In this document: one piece after another, positions 46,101 to 54,316 of the stretch
Position numbering within the stretch: position 1 is the first letter of the stretch
Layout: each line of letters opens with the position of its first letter
Assembly: GCF_954871325.1 (NCBI RefSeq)
Contig: NC_088776.1
Location: forward strand, 39,418,508 to 39,482,507
Direction: 5' to 3'
DNA from: Gordionus sp. m RMFG-2023
Lineage: Eukaryota; Nematomorpha; Gordioida; Chordodea; Parachordodidae
Length of the DNA: 64,000 bases
Translations under genes and position numbers: made by a program
Notes under the pieces: generated by a model
Database searches by the model: none
Told to the model about the DNA's origin: nothing
The model's input: only the letters and a program-made list of their open reading frames with translations

Positions 46101-47797
46101 TTCATCAGAACTATAATTTGTTATTTTTATTGCTTAAAAATTTTTTTTAAATCTTCGAAATTTTCTTTATCTCTGGTTATTTTAATAATTTAAGATAATG
46201 GCAATTTCATAACATTCTTGGTCTTGATGGGTATGACTTAGTCTGGGGGTGGGAGGGGGGGGCTGGTAATTAATGTGATTTTCAATTTTTCCCTTAATAA
46301 TTTTCCTGCACTCCTTTAATCCTGCTTTTTTGTTCGTGTGTTAGTCGGATTTTTTAATTATTTTTAATTTACATTGAAATATTTAAAAAATTATTAAAAT
46401 TTTTTATCCTGCGAATATCTCAGGGGTATAAGGTTTACAAAGTTATAAAATCAAATTTTATGATATATTATACATTAAAATATTTTTAATCAATAAAAAA
46501 AATGAATTTTAACATATTAAAACTATTTTATATAGCGCCATCTTATTTTTTAAAGTATAAATCGCAATATTTGTTTAAATATATATCTAGCCATGCTAAT
46601 TGTTGAAGAAATTATTAAAAAAATAGTAAACGGATAATATTTCTTAAAAATTTAAAAATCGGAGATCATATACATTTCGAAATATTAATTTCAAATTTTC
46701 AACTGACCATAAGATGACCCATATTTTAAAATAAAAATTAATTTTGATGCTTTCACCATAATTATCAATTATTAACTTAGCTATTGATATTAGATTCAAT
46801 ATTTGATCATATTTAGTTTTAAATTAAAAACTAATTATTTAACATCAGTAAAAAGGAAAAAAAGACGTTCTTTGGACCTTTAACCCCGAATATCTCTGTT
46901 AATATAGTTGCTAACACTCTAAAATCTTGTTTATAATCTAATGGGAACATATATATAACCAGTCTACAACTTTTTATCAAAATTGAAAGGGGTCAGCCAA
47001 AAATCTTGATTTTTTTGCTCATTTGTCATGGAATGACCCAATTGTGTTATAAAGAACTTTTAATAATCAACTTTCCCTAAAAATAAGCAAACATTTTCCC
47101 TATATTTTTTAGTTATAAAGCTAAGTCTGGTCCAATTTCATTTTTTTATACTAAACTTAAGTGGTATGCAACTTAAATTAGAATTAGACCAGGCTTTGAG
47201 CCAACTTTCAGATTTCCACTTTGAGTAAGTTTGGCTATATAGAAGAATCAGACATATTGATATTAGAATAAATTTTTATTCATAAGAAATATTAATATAT
47301 ATTAATAAAATTTGATGTCGTTTATTTTAATTTTTAAAATTATGTCTCTTTACCTTTTTGTAAAATTTCATTCCCATTGCCTTAGCCAAATTGTGTGCAA
47401 ATTCTGACTTCCCTGATCCTATATTGCCATCTACAACAATTAATTTTGAATTTTCATCCCATCGTTTCAATGTGCCATCAAATATTGACCAAAATGAATT
47501 ATATGAATGTGTTTGGTATGGAAAAGGTTTTGGCCTCTCTAAAATATTGTTTATTTCATATTCTGGAAGGTTTGGATCTATACCTTTAGATGCCAATGAA
47601 TATAGAGCGTTTGTTTGAATATTCAAATAGGTTCGGCAGCATTTTAATAAGTTAGGATAATAATTGACTTTTATGTTAGAATTAGATGAAGTAATGAAGA
47701 ACCTTACAGTATCCTGTTTTCTGTGGAAATTATAAATAACTGATTGAAGACTAAATTTCTTTGTGAAAGTCAATAAATGTATGATTTTAACGTTCAT
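24935..47797 (-). CDS. NDUFA10: NDUFA10 (ND-42), complex I 42-kDa accessory subunit
   Basis: A nuclear-encoded accessory subunit of mitochondrial NADH:ubiquinone oxidoreductase, built on a deoxynucleoside-kinase fold and facing the matrix. The coding exons are 47354-47797, 36985-37249, 36037-36123, 33714-33844, 33314-33460, 30497-30606, 27709-27820 and 24935-25165, all on the minus strand with GT-AG borders. Phases fit at every junction and give 508 codons plus TAA. The P-loop GNIGSGKS is at residues 124-131; DMLYIDEYGFD, ALEHLYNTGQGCVIDSSFFS, PHLVIYLDVSP and the tail PAKYSTGFNKDLGD follow in family order. At 508 residues it is longer than the human (about 355) or fly (about 400) proteins, with a long N-terminus and an extra C-terminal helix-like tail. 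An in-frame TGA lies five codons before the ATG. The eight introns-and-exons model is by eye; small border shifts are possible. Confidence 0.93.
25166..27708. other. NDUFA10 intron 7
   Basis: AT-rich intron. A stretch at about 25550-25750 has coding-like texture on both strands but no family match and several stops. A short-unit repeat lies at 27150-27290. No other feature was seen. Confidence 0.6.
27150..27290. repeat. Degenerate short repeat of GGACATTTxGTCC type
   Basis: About seven units of roughly 18-20 bp contain variants of GACATTTCGTCC or its complement-like partner (ACATTTAATCC, ACATTTTGTC, GACCATTCGTC, AATTTTGTCC). Each unit is a small imperfect palindrome. Confidence 0.6.
27709..27820 (-). 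CDS. NDUFA10: NDUFA10 exon 7
   Basis: Codes residues 396-432 (LADRDGYYSFFHPFVPSVGE...NHLIVMDALMQK). It corresponds to the family stretch ending just before the GxKYxxGYN tail (fly MNYFNVPRFDVPEL). Acceptor TTTTTTTTAG, donor AAG|GTTAAA. Confidence 0.9.
28100..28646. mobile_element. 547-bp hAT-type MITE
   Basis: Ends CAGGGTTGCCAGGT and ACCTGCCAACCCTG are inverted repeats with one mismatch. Flanks TTCATAAT (28092-28099) and TTCACAAT (28647-28654) are an 8-bp duplication with one change. Both subterminal zones repeat CCGCAATTTT-type words. No coding. It lies in NDUFA10 intron 6. Confidence 0.88.
28655..30496. other. Rest of NDUFA10 intron 6, no gene seen
   Basis: AT-rich intron with a GTCC/GTCCGTCC-rich patch at 29085-29200, resembling sequence that flanks the MITE on its left (CGTCTAGATACG, GGTCCTAAAAACC), so both may be parts of one older element split by the MITE. 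Nothing else was recognised. Confidence 0.5.
30497..30606 (-). CDS. NDUFA10: NDUFA10 exon 6
   Basis: Codes residues 359-394 (VMDDISKLDLEFHLENVYRM...), matching the VVEDIExLDF block. The donor was chosen as AAAAT|GTGCGT because it joins in phase to exon 7 and codes Ile at 395; a GT four bases further on would shift the frame. Confidence 0.9.
30983..33231. mobile_element. 2.25-kb non-autonomous hAT-type element
   Basis: Ends GAGAGGCGTAACAGA and TCTGTTACGCCTCTG are inverted repeats differing only at the outermost base. TATATTAT (30975-30982 and 33232-33239) is an exact 8-bp duplication. No transposase pieces were found inside. A 145-bp TA-flanked MITE is nested at 31131-31275. It fills most of NDUFA10 intron 5. 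Confidence 0.88.
31131..31275. mobile_element. 145-bp MITE nested in the hAT-type element
   Basis: TTAGAGGTCGGC at the left and GCCGACCTCTAA at the right are perfect inverted repeats; the interior is rich in CCCGGCC/GGCCCGG. TA bounds the GAGGTCGGC core on both sides, as expected for a Tc1/mariner-type MITE. It is coding-free. Confidence 0.75.
33314..33460 (-). CDS. NDUFA10: NDUFA10 exon 5
   Basis: Codes residues 310-358. PYEVNSSVFKNTDYLKAMDE aligns with fly YEVQSKVFSDAYLSDLEQLY, and EVVVYDWSKFGAIDW with the LLIYDW block. Acceptor AATTAG, strong donor TGG|GTGAGT; both in phase 0. Confidence 0.93.
33714..33844 (-). CDS. NDUFA10: NDUFA10 exon 4
   Basis: Codes residues 267-309 (RNHMFHERGELLMNPVKLNY, then PHLVIYLDVSPEICLERIKT). 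PHLVIYLDV is the central beta strand of the fold, almost identical to the fly protein. Acceptor AAATAG, donor ATT|GTAATA. It is not visible as a long open frame. Confidence 0.92.
34186..35076. mobile_element. pogo-type non-autonomous element
   Basis: Ends TAGGGGTTACCGAGGTAAAA and TTTACCCCGATCTCCCCTA are diverged copies of the ends of the element at 15401-17346 and are bounded by TA. The subterminal 200-300 bp on both sides also match that element. A short stretch at about 34500-34580 corresponds to its PHD-finger coding part. Most of the transposase gene is gone. It lies in NDUFA10 intron 3. Confidence 0.88.
35077..36036. other. Rest of NDUFA10 intron 3, nothing recognised
   Basis: AT-rich intronic sequence without open frames or clear repeats. 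Confidence 0.5.
36037..36123 (-). CDS. NDUFA10: NDUFA10 exon 3
   Basis: An 87-bp exon, too short to stand out as an open frame. It codes residues 238-265, QGCVIDSSFFSDFVELEAMF and onward, matching the human QGVVLERSIYSDFVFLEAMY block. Acceptor CATCTAG, donor G|GTGAAT; both phases fit the neighbours. The usual Arg of the ERS motif is replaced by a DSS here, consistent with a non-catalytic subunit. Confidence 0.92.
36124..36984. other. NDUFA10 intron 2, nothing recognised
   Basis: AT-rich sequence of 861 bp between exons 2 and 3. No mobile element ends were seen. Confidence 0.55.
36985..37249 (-). CDS. NDUFA10: NDUFA10 exon 2
   Basis: Codes residues 149-236 and the first base of codon 237. 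It begins VSLDMLYIDEYGFD after a TTTAAG acceptor; the DMxYIxxYGxD block is typical of the arthropod protein. It ends KCMQYLDALEHLYNT, the helix before the LID-like region, with donor G|GTATAA. Confidence 0.92.
37670..38530 (+). mobile_element. Ty3/gypsy-like pol fossil
   Basis: Plus-strand traces of a reverse transcriptase (catalytic YLDD near 37850) and of the RT to RNase H region (FLGL block near 38465) mark a gypsy-like pol remnant. It is short, heavily broken and old. Non-retroviral AT-rich sequence with CAGGGGTGTGGTTG at one edge (about 37970) separates the two traces and may be a later insertion. It lies in NDUFA10 intron 1. Confidence 0.7.
38560..39190. repeat. Degenerate tandem repeat, unit about 130 bp
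   Basis: Four to five units share TATAGAATCATGTTTRGCTC, GATAATTCCGCAAATGTTAA and AAATTAATTTTAAAATAAAG; the first two are close, the others eroded. The array abuts the hAT fragment at 39190. Confidence 0.82.
39190..39933 (-). mobile_element. hAT fragment (family B, copy 2) with one terminal repeat
   Basis: The right edge reads CAGGGATGTGAACTGAACCC on the minus strand, a hAT-type terminus. Coding pieces follow on the same strand: FTLKKAKDVVKYLRTPTILR and LDCTTRWSSICMMLERLLSL (39671-39441), then DPRYQVLLSIEQKQMAKDHL (near 39290-39200). The RWSS motif and the later block are typical of hAT transposases. The last block matches the copy at 23752. The N-terminus and the far end are missing. Confidence 0.82.
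39934..40768. other. Intronic spacer, nothing recognised
   Basis: AT-rich part of NDUFA10 intron 1 between two hAT elements. Confidence 0.5.
41133..41339 (+). pseudogene. hAT family A transposase, BED-finger exon
   Basis: DDPFPKFKKYFNLKEK leads into a finger with C-x2-C (FRCKMCRK) and a distal KKHLK. The end AAAG|GTAATA matches the donor position in copies 1 and 2. The ATG at 41133 is plausible but not proven to be the start. Confidence 0.85.
41587..41922 (+). pseudogene. hAT family A transposase, second coding block
   Basis: The 111-codon frame contains KLADKVIINFIIDTVQPLSL, the conserved pre-catalytic helix of hAT transposases, then SYVCTMADCWTHNKR, the region of the first catalytic aspartate (TxDxWT). 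It ends at AAAAG|GTAAAA, a likely donor. A third block with ILANIIAEIHRSYKI and KVCKMITDNGSNFLKAF follows at about 41960-42118 and carries the second acidic residue (DN). Confidence 0.88.
42160..42966 (+). pseudogene. hAT family A transposase, C-terminal blocks
   Basis: After an Asn/Glu-rich stretch (42180-42290), pieces read LTPNTTRWNSVYNAMKLLAL (42560-42630) and then FLIKFNIALPSSASAERLFS with MAKLILSNRRSRLGDD (42815-42930), the hATC dimerisation domain, ending at a stop near 42966. Frame changes between pieces show that it is broken. The 60-codon frame on the minus strand at 42804 is its shadow. Confidence 0.85.
43273..43864. other. Intronic spacer, nothing recognised
   Basis: AT-rich sequence between family A copy 3 and the long-TIR element. 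Confidence 0.5.
43869..47039 (-). mobile_element. 3.17-kb DNA transposon with >500-bp TIRs (Sola-like, tentative)
   Basis: The left end GGGTCATTCCATATCAAATC is matched by its complement at the right end (...GGAATGACCC), and similarity continues inwards for about 525 bp (43869-44393) and 576 bp (46464-47039). AATT is on both sides (43865-43868, 47040-47043), giving a 4-bp palindromic target duplication. The interior codes a transposase-like protein on the minus strand. Long TIRs with a 4-bp duplication are features of the Sola superfamily, but I cannot exclude another group. It sits in NDUFA10 intron 1, about 300 bp from exon 1. Confidence 0.88.
44480..46140 (-). pseudogene. Transposase-like protein of the long-TIR element
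   Basis: Pieces in order on the minus strand are SSDEINRLMPGIKDCVSVKG (near 46110), then a 146-codon frame (45967-45527) with KFAKLRPKNCILVGASGTHT, VCACTIHQNVKLM and WYLTNCDQCPG, and then ADHFFATAHGKNACDGIEGT, VKRLVARASLQRP (near 45150-45050). This protein type (CxCTIHQNxKLM ... HGKxxCDGIGGTVKR) recurs in arthropod and cnidarian mobile elements. Conserved Cys pairs suggest zinc binding; the catalytic acids cannot be named with certainty. Stops and frame changes near 45960, 45525 and 45290 break it. Confidence 0.78.
47040..47353. other. Start of NDUFA10 intron 1
   Basis: About 310 bp between the long-TIR element and exon 1. A short inverted pair (AGTCTGGTCCAATTTCA near 47124 and TTAGAATTAGACCAGGCTTT near 47178) is the only structure seen. 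Confidence 0.5.
47354..47797 (-). CDS. NDUFA10: NDUFA10 exon 1
   Basis: Codes residues 1-148. The first 35 residues are basic and hydrophobic with almost no acid (MNVKIIHLLTFTKKFSLQSV...), typical of a mitochondrial targeting peptide. KPFPYQTHSYNSFWSIFDGT and LKRWDENSKLIVVDGNIGSG match the ND-42 entry to the kinase fold. It ends with an in-phase AAG|GTAAAG donor. Reading frames on the opposite strand here are shadows. Confidence 0.93.
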
Positions 47798-48164
47798 TAA
47801 AAAATCAACTCACAAAAATAGGATGCCTCATTTTTGACTAACATGTGTAATTATGAATTGACAGATAAACTGAGAATGATAATTTAATTTATTTTTAATT
47901 TTATATAAATCAAATTTTTTCAAGATAAAAATTTTCTAAATTAAAAAAATAGAAATATGGACAAATAAATAGTTCTAAATTTGTAATAGGTATAAAACAG
48001 ATAAATTATATAGGGAAATTAAAAGCATTTGAAAAGATGAGAAATTTCTCTTAAATAGTGTAATAGATTTAGAATTTTGTTTTTAATTAAAGTATGGGAG
48101 TATAATATGCTACAGGTTAATTTATTTGATACTAATAAAAAATATAACATACAAATAATTTTTT
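47798..48164. promoter_or_regulatory. Upstream region of NDUFA10, no clear promoter motif
   Basis: The 5' UTR and promoter of NDUFA10 should lie here. The sequence is AT-rich throughout and no initiator, DPE or TATA element can be picked out reliably. Confidence 0.35.
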
Positions 48165-50510
48165 CCATCATTAGAGTTATAATGTCCATTGATCAGTTTA
48201 GTTATTTTTTCATATTTAATCGTAAAATTTTTATTTCTTTGGCCCATTTTGTGTAAACTAACTTAATACAAAATTCGAAAATATCCATCATTATTTCTGG
48301 AGTTATAATGTACATTCTTAGTTTATTAAATATTTTTTAGGACTTTTTGGTTTTAAAAAAATATTATTTTTTGGCTCATTTTGTGTAAACTAATATATAC
48401 AATCAATGACATTAATACTATAGACTGCCGATCGTAATGCTAAAATCAAATTTGAAGTGGCAAAAATTGAATTGAGTAGCAGCCATTTTGTGTTTGGAGT
48501 TTATACGTAAGAAACATATGATAATTTAATAAATTTCATGTTTATTTTTATTATATATTATATTTATAATCATATTTTTTACTAGATGAATACAAAACAT
48601 TTTTAGAGCACTTATGGTTATACTGTTTTGATTATTGCCTAATGTAATCAAAAATTAAAATTAGATTTTAGGCAAAAATTTAACAGAACTGTACTTTTCA
48701 AGGGCATAAATCAAGTATTATAAAAATATGTTATTTAACTTAAATATTTATAAGTCAAGGAAATATTATGGTAATTATTTGTAAGAAAAAACTACACTTT
48801 ATACCATATACTTTTAGTTAGAAGTAAATATAACATATATATATTATTTGTATTTATTATTGTAAAAATTTATAAGATTATTTTATTTTTCACAATGTAC
48901 ATATTCATTATTGATTTTTTACTTTAGTGAATTAAATTTAAATAAATATATTTAGAAATTGATGATAGTTATAATTATTAAGGAATAACATAATTCAAAG
49001 CGAAAATAAAATATAAAAAGACTTATAAACTATAAATTATAATCTCTTTTTATTTGCTAAAAAAATAATTACAAAAGAAATTATGTCAATTTTTTTTTTT
49101 ATATTATTCAAAATATTTATTAATAAAATCATATATATTCAATTTTGTTTTTGGAGTGATTTCTAAAATTCCAAATCACATATTAAATATTTTCATAGCA
49201 AATCTGACATAATAATTTTTACAAGAAAAAATAGGTTATTAATATAAGCTGCATCATTAGATTTAAATCTGAATATTTAATTTGAGATATCATACTTATG
49301 AAAGGAAATTTTGCTTCCTGAACAATATTTTTGGTTACAGTTATATGCACTACAATATATTATCATTTTCTTAAAATATAAAAAATATATTAAATTTTAT
49401 AATAAATTTCAAATCATAATATATCTTCTCTCACTTTGATTTTTGTTATTGAATATATAAACATAAAACATTATATTAATTCTTATAAAAAAATATTCAT
49501 TCTAACTTGATAAGATATATATTTGTAAAATCTTAAAGATATTCATGAGGTATTAAAGAAAACAAAAAATCCTTACTTCTCTAGAAATGACAAAATTTTA
49601 AACTATATTCTTATTACTATACAGATTTTATTTTATATTGATTAGTCTATATAAAATATTAAAGATATTCATTAAGTAATAAACTGCAAATGTTTATAAA
49701 ATGTTTTTTATTCATCTAGTAAAAAAATAAGATTTTAAATATAATATATAATAAAAATAAACCTGAAATTTATGAAATTATCAGATGTTTCTTACATAAA
49801 AGATCCAAACACAAAATGGCCGCTACTCAAATCAATTTTTGCCCCTTCAAATACATTAATTGGCAGTCTATAGTATTAATGTCATTGTATACAATAATAA
49901 AAGAATTTGAAGTTTTATCAATAATTTTGAAGTTATAATGTTATTCTCAGTTTAGTCATTTTTTTTGGATTTTTGGGTCTTGAAAAATAATATCATTTTT
50001 TTAATGCATACTGTGTAAACTAACTTGTTTCCACATTATTTTTGCAGTTATATATCCATTTTTAGTTTAGTCATAAAGAAATTTTGGTTTTAATATAATA
50101 GCTTTTTTTTTGAATCATTTTGTGTAAACTAACATATGTAAAATAATATATTATTAATATTTTAATATTTAAGGCGTTATTTTGTATTTTAATTAAATAT
50201 TTTATTATGTTTATTTTGAATTTAAAAATTTAATTGCTAAAAATAAAAAAATATATATAAAAAGGACATTGTTTATATAATAAACATATTGAAATTTCTT
50301 GAATAAATACTATTATTGTGTCATCATAAATTCTATACAGTTCTCATATTATTATTAACTCAAACCCTAACGTTAGTGCAAGTTTTCCTCCTTGCAGCAA
50401 TATATAATCATAAAATAAAAGAATCGAAGTTCCCATCATTATTTTTGGAGTTATAACGTTCATTCTCAGTTTAGTCATTTCTTTTATATATTTTTGATTT
50501 TAAAAAATAT
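48165..50510. repeat. Tandem array of about 105-bp units, interrupted
   Basis: Units share GGAGTTATAATGTMCATTCT, CAGTTTAGTCATTT and CATTTTGTGTAAACTAAC. Two lie at about 48165-48395, two at about 49905-50125 and a partial one at 50437-50510. A foldback element (48404-49887) splits the array. The last unit stops at 50510, where other mobile-element-like sequence starts. Confidence 0.8.
48404..49887. mobile_element. 1.48-kb foldback element with >200-bp TIRs
   Basis: The left end CAATGACATTAATACTATAG has its exact complement at the right end. The arms 48404-48615 and about 49675-49887 stay similar for some 210 bp. TATACAAT (48396-48403 and 49888-49895) is an exact 8-bp duplication. No coding was found in the middle. 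The 8-bp duplication fits hAT or P-type mobilisation, though the CAATG terminus is not typical of hAT. Confidence 0.9.
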
Positions 50511-50781
50511 TAGTGGCGTCATTAGGGGAGTGCGCGAAGGGGCTCGAGTTCCCTTAAAAATTTGAATAGCACCCTGAAGCAAATAAAAAAAAAATTAATG
50601 GCTCCTCGATATCCCCTTGAACTAAAAATAAATTTTTTGATTGCCTCCTGAACGATTTCTTTTATAATTCTATTACGTAATATTTAGATTTTATATTATT
50701 TAAAAATTAATAAGACTATCTAAATTTTTATTAAATAAATACTATTTTAATTATTAGATTAATACAAATTAATTTTAACTA
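50511..50781. other. hAT-end-like sequence
   Basis: AGTGGCGTCATTAGGGGAGT at about 50512 resembles the end CAGGGGCGTCGCTAGCC found inverted at 55993. Sequence inside it (CTCCTCGATATCCCCTTGAA) has the CCCC/GGGG texture of such ends. It may be the left terminus of a large composite element. Confidence 0.4.
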
Positions 50782-51473
50782 TATCAGCTTGCTATCAAAT
50801 TCTGCGTTAAAAATAGCATATCAATATCACTCACTAAATATTGATTTAGCATTAACAGTTGAAGCTTTGACTTTTATTATTTATTATTATATAACCCTAA
50901 TTAAATCAATATAATCATTTATTACCTGTAAATTAAATTGAATATTGTAAATAGCCAATTTCAAAATCACTAATCAACTATATTAATCATTTTTAAATTT
51001 AATTACCATGCCTCTTCCTAAAAATATTTTAACGGTCCAAATAAATATAAGAGATTTTTTTATAAAAAGTAATTAGACATATAGTTTATAATCCTTATAT
51101 TATATATAATTGGTCATAAAATATTAGGTAAAATGTCACTTTTACAAACGTATTTGACAGTTATATAATTTAGTACAGTTAATATTTTAATAAATTTTAC
51201 TAATAAATGCTTTTGTTAATAAATAATAGTAATAATTTGCATTCAATTCTTTAACGCCATCTATTTATTTAAAAATATTATCAAAAATTAAACATCTTAT
51301 TATTCATCCCACAATGTATGTAATAAATTAGATATATTTTCTTTTCTATTTTTTGCGTGTATTTAGGAAAGCTATTTTTTCCTTATTTGAAAAACAGTTT
51401 TGATTTAAATTTTTAATACGAATATATTTTTGATATTATTACAAACTACTATTATTTTAAGATATAATATACC
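50782..51473. repeat. Long direct repeat R, left copy
   Basis: 692 bp, about 85-90 percent similar by eye to 54317-54947. It begins TATCAGCTTGCTATCAAATT and ends TTTTAAGATATAATATACC. AACTA lies before this copy (50777-50781) and after the other copy (54948-54952), as expected for LTRs with a 5-bp duplication. No protein is encoded. The element between the copies is mostly a hAT, so an LTR origin is uncertain. Confidence 0.75.
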
Positions 51474-51533
51474 AGTGACGAAGGGTCAAGTTCACTACTA
51501 GGGAAGCAATCAAAAAAAAAATTTCAAAAAACA

Positions 51534-52188
51534 TTAAGATTTATAAATAAGTGGTATTCGTCTTTGTTTTTGAGTGAAATGATCAATTACTGCATTATAA
51601 AAGTTATCGCCAGATTTTAAATTTTTTAATAAATTTTTTTCAATCGAAATCAAAGATAGATTCGATAATCTATTTTGTCTCATCCTGTTTCTGCAATAAG
51701 AATTGATTCTTTTTAAAAGATGAAAAACTCCGTTAGGCACTTGCTGTTGTTGAAGCCAAAGTTAAGATGAATTTGCATAATTTAAAAAACTCTATAAAAC
51801 TTTTCATCAAATCGGTGCATATTAAAAATTCAAGTATTTCATTAACATTCTTTTTCTTTCTAAATTCATCGTCCCAAAACACTTTCTTTAATTCGCTTTC
51901 CAGCTTGTGTAAATCAAAAAATTGAGAATAAGTGTGGTTTAAATTATCTAATAAATATTTTGGGAAATTTTGATTAAATATTTGGAATTTAATAATATCT
52001 AATAATTCGACGAATTTGATATTTTTTAATGTATCGAACCGAAAATCAATTTCATTGATTATATTATCTGTTATTTTAATTATCAAATTTTTATAAAATT
52101 CTTTTGTACTGGGCAATTCGGATCTATTACGTTTTTTATCTAAATTATCTTCAATATTATCTTTTATATTTAAATTTCTCCAAACCAA
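51534..52188 (-). pseudogene. C-terminal part of the TTF hAT transposase
   Basis: Two frames (52188-51733 and 51740-51534) overlap by a frame change. The first ends in FILTLASTTASA, the second starts after it and reads FHLLKRINSYCRNRMRQNRL. Together they match the hATC block (LPxSTASAERxFSxLKxIKxxLRxxM). One more piece, GIQWSAGSNRFQLFEGSSHF, lies at 52501-52307. Confidence 0.85.
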
Positions 52189-52760
52189 AACACATCAAAG
52201 TTTTCTATGTTTGATTTAACTGAATTTCTGAAATCGTTAATACTTTTAAGGCAATAAGATATATCGTTAATTTTAGTTTGAAGTATATCAAATAATAAAT
52301 CATATTTTACATAATTTCTTGAAAAAAATATAATAAAATTGAAAAATTTGCATCATTTAATATATTTAAATAGCCACAATATGTTATTAGAACATCATTA
52401 TTCCAAACATCAGATTCTCCATAAATCATACTTTCAAAAAAATGACTAGACCCTTCAAATAATTGAAAACGGTTTGAACCAGCAGACCATTGTATTCCCA
52501 TCTCGTTGGGGCTACTCGTGGTAATATTTTTTTGACATATTTATCAAATTCCGCTGTTCGCTTAGATAATGTACTAAAAAAACTGGCTAAATCAGATAAA
52601 GTTGCAAAAAAACCTTACATTCTTAAATTTTGCTGCAAGACTTTGATAATATAAGATTTAACTTATGGGCAAAGCAATGAATATAAAATGCTGAAGGATT
52701 GAAGTCTCTTATTTTCGCTTGTAGTCCATGTGAATCGCCTGACATAACAGCTGCGCCATC

Positions 52761-53240
52761 TTAACTTTGACCTATTAATTTTTTCATAATTTTTTTATCA
52801 TTCAAGAATTTAATGACAAATTTTGATAAAGAATTAGCATCTCGATGCATAGTAACATCAAAGAATTCAATAAATCTTTCATACAATGTCCCGTTATTTA
52901 AAACATATAGAAGAACTATAGCTAGCTGAGATTTATTATTGATATCTGTTGTTTCATCTAATATTATTGAGATAAATTCCGCTTCTTCTAATTCATTTAA
53001 TATTTTTTGGTGTAAGACATATGAAATGGAATTTACTAAATCATTTTGAATATCGCTTGATAGTCCAATAAAAACTGTACTATTTTCTAAATGATGTTTC
53101 AATAATAAATTTTCTTCCGCCAGCAAATAAATTAATTCAATATAATTTCCTCCATTTACTGAATTAGAAGATTTATCATCACCACGGAATGCGAGCCCCT
53201 GAATTCCAAGAAAACATATAGAGTTGATCAATATTTTCAT
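52761..53240 (-). pseudogene. DUF4371/RNase-H-like part of the TTF hAT transposase
   Basis: The 159-codon frame contains GLAFRGDDKSSNSVNGGNYI, the AFRGHxE-like entry block, and AEFISIILDETTDINNKSQL, which holds the first catalytic aspartate. The next piece on the strand reads DGAAVMSGDSHGLQAKIRDF (52760-52700), then FYIHCFAHKLNL. A stop between them breaks the gene. Confidence 0.88.
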
Positions 53241-53400
53241 TATTTCTCTATTTGATTTGACTTTCTAATTATGCTGTTCAATTGATATTTGTGAATCAAA
53301 TCTATCATATTTTCAATACGATTTTGGTGAAATGTTTTTAATTGAATCATTGACTGCAAATGAACGGTTGACAAACATATTTTTCCTTTGGGGATAATAG

Positions 53401-53638
53401 TCATGACCAAGAATATAGAGAATTAGAAAATTCACATCCAGTGAGCCATTCATATTTTTCATATTTATCGATAGAAAAATTGCGGATGCAAGTTTTGATT
53501 TCTTTTTTTAAGTTTTGTAAAATTGGTTTTGGTCTTCCTTTTTCAATAATCAATTTTTTCGCATCAAAATTTCTAGAGCTAAATATTAATGTTAATAAAT
53601 TTTCAATAATACGATTACAATTATTAAACATTAATTAA
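53401..53638 (-). pseudogene. TTF-type finger start of the hAT transposase
   Basis: The frame carries FDAKKLIIEKGRPKPILQNL, then YEKYEWLTGCEFSNSLYSWS. The WLxGCexxNxLyCW block is the TTF-type zinc-finger signature of ZMYM1-like hAT transposases. It is the N-terminal DNA-binding part. Confidence 0.85.
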
Positions 53639-53765
53639 AGATTTTAAAAACGAAAAAATTTTTTATTTTAAAAAGTAAGAAAAAAAATATTATATGAAAA
53701 AAATTTTTCTTTTTATTTATTTAAAAAAAAATAAATATTTTTTTATTTGCTTCCCCAATGCTTAT

Positions 53766-54294
53766 TTTTTTATGTTCAGGCCTAGCCCGGGTGTTTTTTA
53801 AAAAAAATTACGGGCCCGGCCCGGGTATATTTAAAAAAATTAAAATACGGTCCGGCTCAGGGGCCGGGCCTGCAGTCTGGGAAAAACATACCTATGAAAT
53901 ACAACATCTGAAAGTAGATTGAATAATTTGGATCTTTAGAATATTCATAGGCATTTAACGCCAAGCAAGGATAGATAATTAAAAAATTAGCTAAAACATA
54001 CAAAATACAATTTTTCCTAAGAAATATTTTGTGTATTAATTTATATTTCCAACATTTAAATTTTTTTTACTTTATATATTTAAGAGGCTCAAAAAATTCA
54101 AATTTCAATTTTGGGTCATTTAAGTGATTCATATCGTGGGTTATATTCACTTTATATTTTATAATTCACATATATTATAGTTTTTCAATGCCGGTTTATA
54201 TATATAATTTTTTTTAAGATTATGCTTAGTATTTTTAATTAACAATAATATTTCTTAAAAATTTTTATTATCCCCCCCCCTGCATACGCGCCTG
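53766..54294. repeat. hAT-type tail shared with 62060-62968
   Basis: Starts with GC-rich CCCGGGT/GGCCCGG words and continues through CTGAAAGTAGATTGAATA, AATATTCATAGGC and a C run to TGCATACGCGCCTG. The same order occurs at the 3' end of the element at 60989-62968. It is therefore the tail of another copy, here without its 5' part. Confidence 0.85.
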
Positions 54295-54316
54295 GATTAT
54301 TACATATAAATAATAC

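Larger units (their letters stand above)
51473..53765 (-). mobile_element. TTF-finger hAT transposon (ZMYM1-like), one end kept
   Basis: The terminus CAGTGACGAAGGGTCAAGTT lies at 51473. The transposase reads on the minus strand from 53638 to 51534 in four or five pieces. The opposite end is not recognisable: at about 53765 the sequence switches to GC-rich DNA shared with 62060-62968. No second 8-bp duplication could be found, so one end has been lost. Confidence 0.85.

Noticed and set aside
47391-47618. Plus-strand frames opposite NDUFA10 exon 1
   Set aside because: They are antisense shadows of a well-supported exon with a P-loop.
48165-50510. Regular repeats that could suggest a CRISPR-like array
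   Set aside because: Units of about 105 bp are contiguous, degenerate and without unique spacers, in animal nuclear DNA.
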